From contig JADBKQ010000021.1 of assembly GCA_014896305.1 (NCBI GenBank), forward strand, positions 1-32,386: 32,386 bases of DNA, in the 5' to 3' direction. The notes below the pieces were generated by a model that had not been told where the DNA came from, searched no databases, and saw only the letters and a list, made by a program, of their open reading frames with translations. How positions within the stretch are numbered: the stretch's first letter is position 1; each line of letters opens with the position of its first letter. Of the stretch, positions 9,265-17,718 are shown piece by piece. A program made the translations under genes and the position numbers. The stretch comes from Limnochordaceae bacterium (GTDB taxonomy: Bacteria; Bacillota; Limnochordia; Limnochordales; DUMU01).

Positions 9265-9867
9265 ATGGTCGGATCACAGTTTCGGCAAGCGCTTCAACAT
9301 GCAACCGGACTGGCGTGGGAAGAATGGGTCCCGAAATTGCAGGCCGTGCTGGATTCGGATGGTTCCGTGGAAGAATGGAAAAGGCACATTATGACCCGCT
9401 TTTCGGTGGCCGAGGAGTGGGCACAGTGGCTGGCTGTTCTCTATGGCCAGATGCAGGGCAGAGTTCCGGTGGGCGTAACCCGGGATGCCGGCGTGCAAAT
9501 CGGCGTGCGCAAGACGGTGGACGCAGCGAAGGAGGACGTCTGGCATTTGCTCGTCTCGAGGCCGGGGCTTTGGCTCGGTGAAGTGGGGGAGCTCTATCTG
9601 GCAAAGGGGGCCCAGTTCCGGACGCCTGACGGCATCGCGGGCGAGCTGAAGGTGGTTGTGCCGTTCCAGAAACTGCGTATGACCTGGCGCCGCCCGGAAT
9701 GGGGACGGCCGTCAAGATTGCAGGTCACTCTTCTTGCGACGCGAACAGGGAAAACGACCATCGCCGTTCATCAGGAGATGCTGGAGGATGTCTATGTCCG
9801 GGAATTGATGAGAAGGCACTGGGAAGCCATACTGGAAGAAATCAAGGCTCATCTGGAGGAGAGGTAA
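9265..9867 (+). CDS. SRPBCC (AHSA1-like) domain protein
   Basis: A 200-residue protein. The first ~65 residues (FRQALQHATGLAWEEWV, then EEWAQWLAVLYGQMQGR) resemble the small helical DUF4287-type region often found before this fold. Residues ~75-190 form the START/AHSA1-like beta-sheet and helix fold (VRKTVDAAKEDVWHLL, then LKVVVPFQKLRMTW, then MRRHWEAILEEIKAHLEE). Such proteins bind hydrophobic ligands; no substrate can be named. The ATG at 9265 is chosen because GGGAGGA precedes it at the right distance. Its stop codon is followed directly by the ATG of the VOC gene, so the two are surely co-transcribed. Confidence 0.85.
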   Translation: MVGSQFRQALQHATGLAWEEWVPKLQAVLDSDGSVEEWKRHIMTRFSVAEEWAQWLAVLYGQMQGRVPVGVTRDAGVQIGVRKTVDAAKEDVWHLLVSRPGLWLGEVGELYLAKGAQFRTPDGIAGELKVVVPFQKLRMTWRRPEWGRPSRLQVTLLATRTGKTTIAVHQEMLEDVYVRELMRRHWEAILEEIKAHLEER

Positions 9868-10251
9868 ATGGTGAACAAATTCAGCCATATTGACTTGCGG
9901 GTGAACGACTGGGAGAAAGTCCGGCCGTTCTATGAAGCGGTGCTGCCGGCGCTCGGCTTTACCCGGACCTTCCATTCCCGAGATTGGAAAGTGTTCGCAG
10001 CGGAGGGGGAACTCCCGAGCGTTCCGTATTTCGCTATTACGGAGGCACCGGATCACCGGCCGTGCGGCAACCTGGTCGGGTTCTGGGCGAACGACCGGCA
10101 AGAGGTCGAGCGGATCGCCGCGCTGGTAAGGCAGTATGGCGGAACGGTCACGGACGGTCCCCGGTTGTTCCCCATCAGTCCGACGTATTACGCGGTGTAT
10201 TTCGAGGATCCCTGCGGCAACAAGTTTGAACTAGTACACCGGCTGAATTGA
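9868..10251 (+). CDS. VOC family (glyoxalase/bleomycin-resistance fold) protein
   Basis: A 127-residue single-domain VOC protein with two beta-alpha-beta-beta-beta halves: KFSHIDLRVNDWEKVRPFYE at the start and YYAVYFEDPCGNKFELVHRL at the end. His8 and the Glu of FELVH sit where metal ligands lie in the glyoxalase superfamily. The reaction cannot be told from sequence; members include lyases, dioxygenases and drug-binding proteins. It starts with no gap after the SRPBCC gene, and GGAGGAGAGG within the end of that gene provides the ribosome binding site. The pair is a compact unit typical of Bacillales genomes. Confidence 0.9.
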   Translation: MVNKFSHIDLRVNDWEKVRPFYEAVLPALGFTRTFHSRDWKVFAAEGELPSVPYFAITEAPDHRPCGNLVGFWANDRQEVERIAALVRQYGGTVTDGPRLFPISPTYYAVYFEDPCGNKFELVHRLN

Positions 10252-10447
10252 TCACCCTCAAGCATGCCCGTCATGGTATCCCAAAAGAGGGTTCGATGAG
10301 ACCCTGCAGTCAGAGGGTTTACGGCAAGTTGCCTTGCGATGTTTCCAAATGAGATGCCTTACCGCTTAGCTCAGCAACCTCTTGACCTGGCGGGACTTCA
10401 TAGTACGATCGTCCCAGCAACGAACATATGTGTGGGGAGGCCTGGCC

Positions 10448-10513
10448 ATGGAGCAGCAGAGCCTGGACCTTTTGGAGTTTCAGCGTCGCTTTTCCACGGA
10501 GGACGCCTGCCGC
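10448..10513 (+). pseudogene. IS1595-family transposase, first ~22 codons
   Basis: ATG 10448 begins MEQQSLDLLEFQRRFSTEDACR, which matches the start of IS1595 transposases (LLEFQRRFxTEDAC, normally followed by a zinc-binding CPRC region). The similarity stops after about 22 residues, where sequence of a different transposase family takes over. The zinc ribbon and catalytic core are absent. The left end of the element could not be located. Confidence 0.6.
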
Positions 10514-10726
10514 GTCGGCGCTCCGGCTGATGGGGGCAGTCGTCATGGAAATCGACGAGAACTGGACGACGGGGCACCGGTACTTCGACATGTCGGAGTA
10601 TTGGCGATGGAAGGCCCAATCGGAGACAGCCCCGAAGAGGACCGCAACAGATCAGCAGGAGGTAGCATGACCGCCCAGACTCTACCAGAGGTCGCTTTTA
10701 CACCAGATCCAGGACTTGACCCAATT
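10511..10726 (+). pseudogene. IS256-family transposase C-terminus and right end
   Basis: The frame through 10511-10670 reads ALRLMGAVVMEIDENW, then TGHRYFDMSEYWRWK, the usual extreme C-terminus of IS256 (mutator-type) transposases, ending at the TGA of 10668-10670. Downstream, TTTTACACCAGA and GGACTTGACC (about 10696-10722) look like the terminal inverted repeat of such an element. Only the last ~50 residues remain. It is joined to the IS1595 start upstream, so one element inserted into or recombined with the other and most of both was deleted. Confidence 0.6.
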
Positions 10727-10864
10727 CTAGCGGAACCCTTGCCCATTTGATATTTGAAGAGGTACAATCTGGGAACCGACTATGCCGAATGACCGCGCAG
10801 CCTCCTGCACCAGACCTCTAATCGCCCTCCATCGTGCTACAAGCTGTACCGTACTATCTTTCAC
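10727..10864 (-). CDS. Possible small ORF downstream of the ABC exporter
   Basis: A 45-codon frame from GTG 10864 with AAAGGGA seven bases upstream, starting about 40 bases after the stop of the exporter gene and on the same strand. The product (starts VKDSTVQLVARWRAIRG) has no signal peptide, Cys or known motif. It ends inside the presumed right end of the IS256 remnant, which argues for chance. No family recognised. Confidence 0.2.
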   Translation of the reverse strand: MKDSTVQLVARWRAIRGLVQEAARSFGIVGSQIVPLQISNGQGFR

Positions 10865-10901
10865 GGATAATCCCTTTCTATCACGTGACCAACCGGCTAA
10901 G

Positions 10902-12767
10902 TCAACCCACAACGGCATCAGAATCCTTACCCGGACCCAGGCGGGATAGGTGGAGATGGTACATCCGGTAGTACTCGCCACTTCTCCGCATCAAGTCCTC
11001 GTGACTTCCGTCTTCGATGATCCGACCCTGTTGCACCAAGATAATTCGCCCAGCCGATACTACAGTCTCCAGCCGATGACTAACGTAGACCAAAGTCTTC
11101 CTATTCCCTACATCATTCAAAGACTTGAACAGTTCAACTTCCGCATCGATGTCCAACGAGGCGGCAGGTTCGTCAAACACCATGATCTCACACTCTCTCA
11201 TCATGGCTCTGGCCAAACTAAGCCTTTGCCACTGCCCGACAGACAACTCATTCCCGTTGGCGTCATACTCTTTACCGCAATACGTATCCCACTGCGCCGC
11301 TAAGTCACTTATGAAAGAGTGTACACCAGCTCTGAGTGCAGCGCGTTCGACCTTCGTCATGTCATCTATAGACCTAAGGTCGCCTATACCAATAACCTCC
11401 CTCACCATAAAACCAAACCTAACGTAATCCTGTAAGCACACGCCAAACCTCCGCCACAGCAGCTCTGGGTCCCAGTCCCGCGTATCCACTCCTTCGATCC
11501 GGACACTGCCCTGCACTGGTGAATAAAGACCAAGCATTAGCTTTAACAGCGAACTCTTCCCGGCCCCATTCGGCCCTACAATAGCCACGCGCTCGCCCCG
11601 GCCGATTTGTAACGAAACGTCTCTAAGGACGGGCACGGACCTACCAGGATAAGCGAATGTTACGTGGTCAAACTCAACGACAATATCCGTCCTATCACTC
11701 GGCACAACGGTCTGCACGCGTCTGTCTAACGGCTGGCGGTTGCCGACATTTAGGAAGGTTACTACATTGCTGGCGAACATTGACCGCTGCATGACTCCAC
11801 CGATGTAAGACGTCAGAGCCTGCAGACTGCTAAATGTTCCAGTGACGCCTTGGAAATAGAAGGTCATATCGCCGGTGGTAATCTCATGGCGAGCTGCAGC
11901 AAGGACAATTGCCAACTGAACCACGGCCATGCCACACCCACTAATGAGCGACATCAATAGGTTCATTCTGGTGTTTCCAGACAGAGTAGCCAGGAACTCA
12001 AGAGCATACTTCTGGAATATCGCATCGTAGCGGTCAAGTATCCACTCTTTAAGCCCAAACACTCTTACCTCTTTTGCAGCCCCTCGTTCTGTCAAAAGGT
12101 CCCGCAAGTAGTTCAAACGGCGGACGTCGGGCGTCGTCGAATTCATAACTCGCCAACTGCGGTGCGACACCGAGTATTGGAATGCTATGCCAGGCAGCGA
12201 AGTAGCCACCACCAGCATGGCTGCCCCAAAATGAAACGCCGCTACGGTAGCCGCCATAGAGACGAAGCCTATACACGCTTGTAGAAACCACATGCTATAG
12301 AGCAACATATCGACTGGATTGCTCCCAGTCTCGCGCTTGGCCCTATCAATAACGTCATAATGCGAAGCTTGATCGTACATCTCGTATGGTTCGTCGGCAG
12401 CTTTGCGCATGATGTCCTTTGTAAGGCCTCGCGAGAGCTCCAAGCCAGCCCGTCCCTGGGCCAGTGCTTCAATCGGGTGGGTAAGCCTATTGCCTATTAC
12501 CAAAAGGCTTTGTAACAGAACAATAGTCAGCAGGCTCACACTACCAGGACCGCGTGACCCCAAGAGCATGACTGCATCAATAACCAATTTCGTAAGGTAT
12601 ATTTGCATCAGGCCTTGAAAACCACGAAAAAGCGCCACCACCACAATGAGCAGTGCTTCCTTGGGGGCACGTGCCAAAACCTGCTTATAGATAAAAATCG
12701 TGTTAGAGAAAAACTGACCAAACTTCCGGTAAGTCTCTGAGAGGGAGTCCAGATACTTTTGCTTCAA
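10902..12767 (-). CDS. ABC exporter, fused permease and ATPase (peptide-type)
   Basis: A 621-residue half transporter. Residues ~1-330 hold the membrane domain with about six hydrophobic segments (e.g. ALLIVVVALFRGFQGLMQIYL). The ATPase follows: Walker A VGPNGAGKSS, signature LSVGQWQRLSLARA (LSVGQ in place of LSGGQ), Walker B IMVFDEPAASLD and a switch His in VSHRLETV. The GQWQ form is common in NisT-like exporters next to ribosomally made peptides, which fits the small exported protein encoded just upstream. There is no peptidase C39 domain. TTG 12767 is taken as start because AGGAGGG lies about nine bases before it, within the stop region of the preceding gene. GC content looks lower than that of its neighbours. 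Substrate unknown. Confidence 0.85.
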   Translation of the reverse strand: MKQKYLDSLSETYRKFGQFFSNTIFIYKQVLARAPKEALLIVVVALFRGFQGLMQIYLTKLVIDAVMLLGSRGPGSVSLLTIVLLQSLLVIGNRLTHPIEALAQGRAGLELSRGLTKDIMRKAADEPYEMYDQASHYDVIDRAKRETGSNPVDMLLYSMWFLQACIGFVSMAATVAAFHFGAAMLVVATSLPGIAFQYSVSHRSWRVMNSTTPDVRRLNYLRDLLTERGAAKEVRVFGLKEWILDRYDAIFQKYALEFLATLSGNTRMNLLMSLISGCGMAVVQLAIVLAAARHEITTGDMTFYFQGVTGTFSSLQALTSYIGGVMQRSMFASNVVTFLNVGNRQPLDRRVQTVVPSDRTDIVVEFDHVTFAYPGRSVPVLRDVSLQIGRGERVAIVGPNGAGKSSLLKLMLGLYSPVQGSVRIEGVDTRDWDPELLWRRFGVCLQDYVRFGFMVREVIGIGDLRSIDDMTKVERAALRAGVHSFISDLAAQWDTYCGKEYDANGNELSVGQWQRLSLARAMMRECEIMVFDEPAASLDIDAEVELFKSLNDVGNRKTLVYVSHRLETVVSAGRIILVQQGRIIEDGSHEDLMRRSGEYYRMYHLHLSRLGPGKDSDAVVG

Positions 12768-12779
12768 CCTTGGTCCCTC

Positions 12780-13067
12780 CTATTTCGCAGTGCGGCTTGC
12801 AGGGTACTTGCGCAGGATACTGAAGTCACCTTGCCAACTACCGCCCCACCTGGTATTGTGTATCCCCGCCTGGCGGAGAGGAGTAAGGTCTTCCGGGGTC
12901 AGCCCGTATTGCTCCGCCAGGAGCCGAGGCATAATGATGCTCTCCACATCAAGTTCGGGCGCCGGTTTACCCGCGGCATTCGCCTTGGCCGAGCCCGCAA
13001 CAACACCGGCGAAAACCAGGAAACCAAGCAACACCGCCGCAACCTTTTGCCCCTGACCCCGCACCAT
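12780..13067 (-). CDS. Small secreted protein
   Basis: A 95-residue product with a clear Sec signal peptide: Arg/Lys start, core VAAVLLGFLVFAGVVAGS, likely cut after KANA. The mature part reads IIMPRLLAEQYGLTPEDLTPLRQAG; short secreted proteins of Clostridia and relatives carry a similar (Y/F)G(L/V)xxExxxxLRxxGY pattern. AGGAGGACGTGTG precedes the ATG. The TAG stop overlaps the ribosome binding site of the ABC exporter (TAGGAGGG), suggesting coupled translation. After RQAG the reading changes character; a one-base shift near 12863 would give YTIPGGAVVGKV and end at a TGA overlapping the TTG start of the exporter, so a frameshift is possible. It could be an exporter substrate, a secretin accessory factor or unrelated. 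Confidence 0.6.
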   Translation of the reverse strand: MVRGQGQKVAAVLLGFLVFAGVVAGSAKANAAGKPAPELDVESIIMPRLLAEQYGLTPEDLTPLRQAGIHNTRWGGSWQGDFSILRKYPASRTAK

Positions 13068-13107
13068 CACACGTCCTCCTCTCCCGGTGGTTTGGCAATC
13101 TTTGGGT

Positions 13108-14678
13108 TCACGGCTTCACCTGCAGCGCGACACTCCCGCTCTTTCCGACCCTTTCTGCCACCGGTGAACTGCCAGCCTCACTTCCCATCAGCCTGACAGC
13201 ATCTTTCACTACCCGCGGCGTCACCAGGATCACAAGCTCGGTTCGCCGGCTGCCTTCCTTGCTTGTGCCAAAAAGCGATCCCAACACCGGAATCCTACTG
13301 AGTCCCGGCAAGCCAGCCTGCTCCTTGCTTGTCTCATCCCGGATCAGGCCGCCGATCACCAGAGTTTCTCCGTCCTTCAGCCGCACCGTGGTTTGCGCCT
13401 CCCGGGTGCTCATAATCGGGTAGCCCTCCCGCGAGTACCCCGTGATCGTACTGACCTGGGGCAAAAGTTGCACCACGATTGAACCATCGGCGTCAAGCCG
13501 TGGGGTAAGTTCAAGACGTACCGCAGCATCGATGTACTGGATCTGCTGCCACGTGCCGCTACCGCTGCTCTGGGTGATCAGGAGGGTGAACCGGTCGCCA
13601 GTGATGATCCGCGCGGTCTTGTTCTCCAGGGTGGTAAGTGAAGGACGGGCCAGGACTTTGGCATACCCCTCTTCCTCGAGCATCTTCAATTGGGTGACGA
13701 TCTGCAGCGAGGTTCTCGTCCAGGGTCGCCAGTCGATCTGGCTCTCTTTCTGCTGGCCAGGCGACATGATTGGATCGGCTTCTTTCCAGCTGAGTGAGAA
13801 TATCGGGGTGCCCTGCGCTCCCAACCAGTCGACGCCGAGGGTACGCGCCGCATCGGAATCCACCTCGACCATCTCGACCTCAAAGGCGATGAGCGCTGGC
13901 GTACGATCGAGGCTCTGGATAGCGTTTACTACAGCCTCGACCTGGTCCGGTGGCCCGTTTACAACCAAGCTGTTGCTCCCCCGCACCGGTACTACCCGCA
14001 CGCTGGAGAACTGCCCCTGCACCGCTCCGGCCGTCTCATACGGGTCGGCATACGACAACGGCACCACCTGCAAAACTTGCTGCTGGGGCGCAGCTTGTCC
14101 CGGGCGACTGCGCAAAAACACCTCTATTGCCGAGCGTACCGTGTTGACCTGATTGTAGGGGCCGCTGATCACGACCGCCTTCAGCTCAGGAAATCCTTCC
14201 ACCTTGAGCGAACCGGCCACCGCCTGGATCAGTTGCCACGCCATGCCGTAATCCGTCTGGGAAAGGTCCAACACCTGGACAGTAGTAGGCTCGGCGGGCG
14301 GCTGCGGCTGTGCATACGGGCTGCGACTGTTGAGGAAAAGATAAACGCACCGTCGTAGATGATGGTGGCGCCTGCGGCTTTCGCGATGGACTGCAACGCC
14401 TGGTCCAGGGGGACATTCTGCAGCTTGAGAGTGATCCGGGGGGTCAGCGAGTCATCCACCACCAGGTTGATCCCAGCCGTGGCGGCAAGCTGCTGCAAGA
14501 CCTGGCGGACATCCTCAGATTGCGCCTCAACGGATACCAGTGGTCCGCTTGGCTGGGCCCAGGCAGGTTCAGGTAGGAAAAGCCCCCTCAAGACCAGCAG
14601 CAGAGGAACGACAGCCAGGATCTGCAGCAAACCTCGGGCGTTCCAACGCCTTTCAGCCGCGCTCATTTCCAGGCTCAC
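13108..14678 (-). CDS. Secretin (PilQ/GspD family), frameshifted near 14,340
   Basis: Two overlapping frames together make a secretin of about 520 residues. The first (14678 to about 14335) has a signal peptide (LAVVPLLLVLRGLFLPEPAWA) and an STN/secretin-N domain (VSVEAQSEDVRQVLQQLA, then NVPLDQALQSIAKAAGA). The second holds one or two N1-type domains (e.g. SLVVNGPPDQVEAVV) and the pore-forming domain (TSLQIVTQLKMLEEEG, VLARPSLTTLENKTARI, TTVRLKDGETLVIGGL) with the secretin signature GLPGLSRIPVLGSLFG. A one-base indel in GCGTTTATCTTTT (about 14335-14350) joins YDGA to YLFLNSRSPYAQPQPPAEP. The start could also be ATG 14666. Secretins form outer-membrane channels, so this one suggests a diderm envelope. 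No pilus or type II/III secretion gene is near. Confidence 0.8.
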
Positions 14679-14939
14679 ACTCCCCAGCGTCCGAGCCGGG
14701 TATCTACTGACAATTTCTACGACGCGCGATTCTGAGCTCCTTCTTGCGCCAAAGGGTAACTTTCGAAAGTCCTTTCACACCGGCGGATTTCCCACCGAAA
14801 ACGAGCTGCTGTGGCAGACTTCATAGTGCCGACTCCTTTCGCCTGTAGCCCTGTGCCGGACAATTCACTCCAAGCATGACCCACGTGGCTGCGAAAGGGG
14901 GGCGGCCTCGTTCATTAGTAACTGTGCTGGTGTACACAC

Positions 14940-15329
14940 TCACAGCAGCCCCCCCATCCCGATCCACTCCTCGTGGGCCAGCCTTTCCAGCTCTATCTCC
15001 TCCTGCTTGCGACGCTTTTGCTCTTCCTCCCACTCCTTGCGCCGGCGTTCTTCCTCACGTTTCTTTTCTGCCCTCCAGGCCAGCAACTCTTGGTCGCTGA
15101 GAATCTTACCTTCAACCAGCTCGCTCTTGATGGCATGTACCGCGACGGGGTACTTCTCAGTGATGTGGAAAAGCCACATTCCCTCGGACAGGTGCTTGGG
15201 TCCACCTTGGGCGTAAATGTCCTCGATCAGCATGAGCATATCGATGTAACTGCGATTTTCCCAGCTTGTCCGCTGCAACTCACGTTTGACAAACTCAGTT
15301 TTGATCTCGGAGTACCGTGATCTCGTCAT
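14940..15329 (-). CDS. Hypothetical protein with charged helical C-terminus
   Basis: A 129-residue cytoplasmic-looking protein with no signal peptide or membrane segment. Residues 1-85 (MTRSRYSEIKTEFVKREL, YIDMLMLIEDIYAQGG, HLSEGMWLFHITEKYPVAV) are compact; residues ~88-122 are a run of Arg, Lys and Glu that would form a single long helix or coiled coil. GGAAAGGGGAATCC lies before the ATG. It is the first minus-strand gene of the secretin-exporter group, 260 bp upstream of the secretin. Whether it shares the transcript is unknown. I do not recognise the family. Confidence 0.55.
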   Translation of the reverse strand: MTRSRYSEIKTEFVKRELQRTSWENRSYIDMLMLIEDIYAQGGPKHLSEGMWLFHITEKYPVAVHAIKSELVEGKILSDQELLAWRAEKKREEERRRKEWEEEQKRRKQEEIELERLAHEEWIGMGGLL

Positions 15330-15699
15330 ATCGGATTCCCCTTTCCGTCATCTTCTCCGTTCAGTACAGTTACCAAGGTAGAGGGGTTGCGCTGCGCTGT
15401 TGTTGGAGGATCGCGACCTACAGGTTCTAACCACCTCAAACAAATAACCCCTGCGGGAGCAGGGGTGTGGCAATGTCGAAACATGACACCTAGCTCCCAT
15501 CTCTCAGGCTCAGCCTGCGGGAATTGGCACCACACCCGGCATTAAGCCTCGGGTAGGTTGCCCCGGCATCATCGGGCCCGTCCCTCCGCCGATCTCGATA
15601 GGGCCTAGTTCCACTCTTCAGTTTTCGTTCCCATCATAGAAACCTGGCCGTCCATCGTCAAGCCCCAGGGGGCAAATAGGTCAGAGCAAAGTTCGGAGC
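15330..15699. other. 370-bp gap, one hairpin, otherwise nothing seen
   Basis: Apart from the hairpin at 15447-15466 I see no gene, repeat or conserved site. The region separates the minus-strand secretin group from the Gfo/Idh/MocA remnant on the plus strand. Confidence 0.4.
15447..15466 (-). terminator. Hairpin, possible terminator on the minus strand
   Basis: ACCCCTGC and GCAGGGGT form a perfect 8-bp stem with a 4-base loop. On the minus strand it is followed by TTATTTGTTTG, so it could stop transcripts coming from the dehydrogenase before they reach the secretin group. On the plus strand no T-run follows. It might equally be a leader structure of the gene starting at 15329. Confidence 0.4.
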
Positions 15700-16036
15700 G
15701 AAAACACGACATATCGGTTTTGATCGGAAGGACAAGGGTCTCCGCCACGAAACAGCGTCCGCGCTGGTTTCTGAAACGACAGCTATCGGGCGGAGGCATC
15801 TGGTTCAACCTGGGGGCACACTCCATCGACCGACTGCTTCAACTGGTGCGTGAACCAATAATTGGTGTTCAGGGGCGTCCAGGCTTTCACGCTCCTCCTC
15901 ACGTCCCCCCCGGACATCGAAAACGACGGCTTGGCCACTGTCACGTCTGCCAGTGGCCTCCAAGCCAGCATCGTCATTAGCGGTCTACGGGGGGCAAACG
16001 GTTAACGAGACGGAGTTGGTGGGAAAAAGGAGCCGG
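15700..16036 (+). pseudogene. Gfo/Idh/MocA-type oxidoreductase fragment
   Basis: Translation around 15720-15870 gives GGGIWFNLGAHSIDRLLQLV, the conserved central motif of Gfo/Idh/MocA NAD(P)-dependent sugar oxidoreductases, with the HSIDRL catalytic helix. Similarity continues in a second frame (DIENDGLATVTSASGLQASI, 15913-15975) and, across a run of G residues, in a third (TVNETELVGKK, to about 16030). The Rossmann N-terminus and the C-terminus are missing. At least two frameshifts and truncation at both ends show a dead gene. Its end abuts the convergent dehydrogenase. Confidence 0.7.
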
Positions 16037-16043
16037 CTCCCGC

Positions 16044-17528
16044 TCACGCCATGGTTCGATACTGTGCGAGCGTAATCACTCCCTCGATCTGTTCGCCCCG
16101 CAAAAAGCGAAGCCAGCGCCCTATCACGTCTTGCCCCATGTCCACCCGCCGATCCGGCGTCGGGCCGGCAATGTGCGGCGTAATCAATACGTTGGGCAAG
16201 TCCCAGAGCGGGCTGTCGCCAGGCAGCGGTTCATGGGGGTCCGTCACGTCCAGGCAGATAGTGAACCGCCCTCGCCTCGCCGCCTCGACGAGCGCCTCGT
16301 AGTCGACCAGGCGTCCCCGAGCCGTATTGATGAAGATCGCCCCGTCCTGCACCTGAGCGAACTGCTCCGCTCCAATCATGCCGGTTGTCTCCGGCGTAAC
16401 GGCCGCATGCAGACTGATAATGCGGGAACGGGCGAAGACCTCGTTTAGAGCCGCTTTTTCAACCCCCAGGGTACGGGCGGTCTCATCGGGCAAGTACGGG
16501 TCGTAAACAAGGACGTGGCAATGAAACGGCCGTAACAGCTGTAACACCTGCCGGCCTACCTGCCCCAGCCCGACCAGTCCCACAGTTTGCTCGAATAGCC
16601 CTGCCATCGGCTGGTCGGCCGCCCAACGATGCTGGGGTTTGTTCTGCAGCTGGTACGGCACCAAGCTGCGCAACGCCGCCAGAGCAAACAGGAGTGTCAT
16701 CTCCGCCACCCCCCGCCCCATTACCCGGGCGGCATTGATCACGGTGATGCCGTGTTCGAGTGCGAAGGGGTCAACGTAAGGCCGGATCGACCCGGCGCAG
16801 TGGCCGATGAAGCGGAGCCGCGCCGCCTGTTCCAAAAGCTCCTTTGACAAGTACGGCGACCCCCAACTGGTGAACACAGCGTCCGCCTGCAGCAGCGCCT
16901 GCTGCAGCCGCTGCTGCCCGTCAGAGAGGGCATCAAGGTCTGCCTTGCCGCCCAGGTCGATGACCTCTGCCACCTCGCGCAGCGAGCGGTCGACCTCCGG
17001 AGCTATGATCTGGGAAAAGGAGGCGTGCGGTAACAACAGCAAAGCCTTCGGCCTTGACTCTGGACCTCGGCCCGCCCTCGGGTCCGACCCACCCGGCCGT
17101 TGCTCCAAGCCCTGGGCGTCCGCACCCAGTGGTTGTCCCGACCCCTGCACATCCGTACCCAGCTGTCGTCCCAACCCCTGCATATCCGCACCTGGCCGTT
17201 CTTCCAAGGCCTGTGCGTTAGTACCTGACCGTTGTTCCGAGCCCTGAGTGTTCGTGCGGGTGTCCATGGGATCAGCGCCATGCTCATTGTCCCGGTAGCC
17301 ACTGGAGCTGGAGTCACTGCAACACAGATCACTGCGGCCAGCGTAATAGCGACCGGGTTCATTGCAGCCGTGGCCACCGCAACCGCGATCCCCAGAACCG
17401 TGGCTACTGTAGCCGTAACCGCTGCCACCGCGATCGCTAGGACCGTGGTTACTGCAGCCCCGACCAACACAATGGCGATCACTACGACCTGCTACTTCGG
17501 ACCATCCTCCTCGACCCGCCGTACCCAT
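16044..17528 (-). CDS. D-isomer-specific 2-hydroxyacid dehydrogenase with long repeat-made N-terminal extension
   Basis: Residues ~160-494 are a complete NAD-dependent 2-hydroxyacid dehydrogenase: substrate domain from KALLLLPHASFSQIIAPEV, nucleotide-binding GLVGLGQVGRQVL, catalytic Arg in INTARGRLVDYEALV, Glu in DVTDPHEPLP and His in ITPHIAGPTPDRR. The substrate is not evident. Before it stands a 160-residue extension not found in the family: residues 1-87 rich in Gly, Ser, Cys and His, then five 11-residue repeats (residues 93-147, e.g. DAQGLEQRPGG). ATG 17528 has AAGGAG ten bases upstream, whereas ATG 17267 inside the extension has no ribosome binding site, so the extension is probably translated. 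The gene stands alone on the minus strand. Confidence 0.85.
   Translation of the reverse strand: MGTAGRGGWSEVAGRSDRHCVGRGCSNHGPSDRGGSGYGYSSHGSGDRGCGGHGCNEPGRYYAGRSDLCCSDSSSSGYRDNEHGADPMDTRTNTQGSEQRSGTNAQALEERPGADMQGLGRQLGTDVQGSGQPLGADAQGLEQRPGGSDPRAGRGPESRPKALLLLPHASFSQIIAPEVDRSLREVAEVIDLGGKADLDALSDGQQRLQQALLQADAVFTSWGSPYLSKELLEQAARLRFIGHCAGSIRPYVDPFALEHGITVINAARVMGRGVAEMTLLFALAALRSLVPYQLQNKPQHRWAADQPMAGLFEQTVGLVGLGQVGRQVLQLLRPFHCHVLVYDPYLPDETARTLGVEKAALNEVFARSRIISLHAAVTPETTGMIGAEQFAQVQDGAIFINTARGRLVDYEALVEAARRGRFTICLDVTDPHEPLPGDSPLWDLPNVLITPHIAGPTPDRRVDMGQDVIGRWLRFLRGEQIEGVITLAQYRTMA
17088..17262 (-). repeat. Five 33-bp degenerate tandem repeats inside the dehydrogenase gene
   Basis: Five units of exactly 33 bp, e.g. 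GTTGCTCCAAGCCCTGGG and GGTTGTCCCGACCCCTGC on the plus strand, about 60-75% alike. The period of 11 codons keeps the frame and gives NxQxxxxRxGx-type units. A further degenerate repeat (period 45 bp, GCGATCxCxAGxACCGTGG) lies at about 17370-17460 in the same extension. Confidence 0.8.
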
Positions 17529-17572
17529 CTACTCACAACTCCTTCTCGCACCTGGCCAGCTAAAGCGTTGTC

Positions 17573-17667
17573 GTGCATTTTCTTGGCCCAGGCTTGTCCT
17601 ATGCCCCACGGTGAACCCGACCGCCGCCTAGCCCCGCCGTGCATCTTCTTAGCCCACGCCTGTCCTG
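17573..17667. repeat. Imperfect direct repeat, 66 bp apart
   Basis: TTCTTGGCCCAGGCTTGTCC at 17578 and TTCTTAGCCCACGCCTGTCC about 66 bp further on. The distance is twice the 33-bp period of the adjacent coding repeats, suggesting the array once extended upstream of the dehydrogenase. Confidence 0.5.
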
Positions 17668-17718
17668 CTCTCTTCGTTCCCGCCGTGGTATTCCCTGCTC
17701 TTCGTCCCTGGCCCTTAG

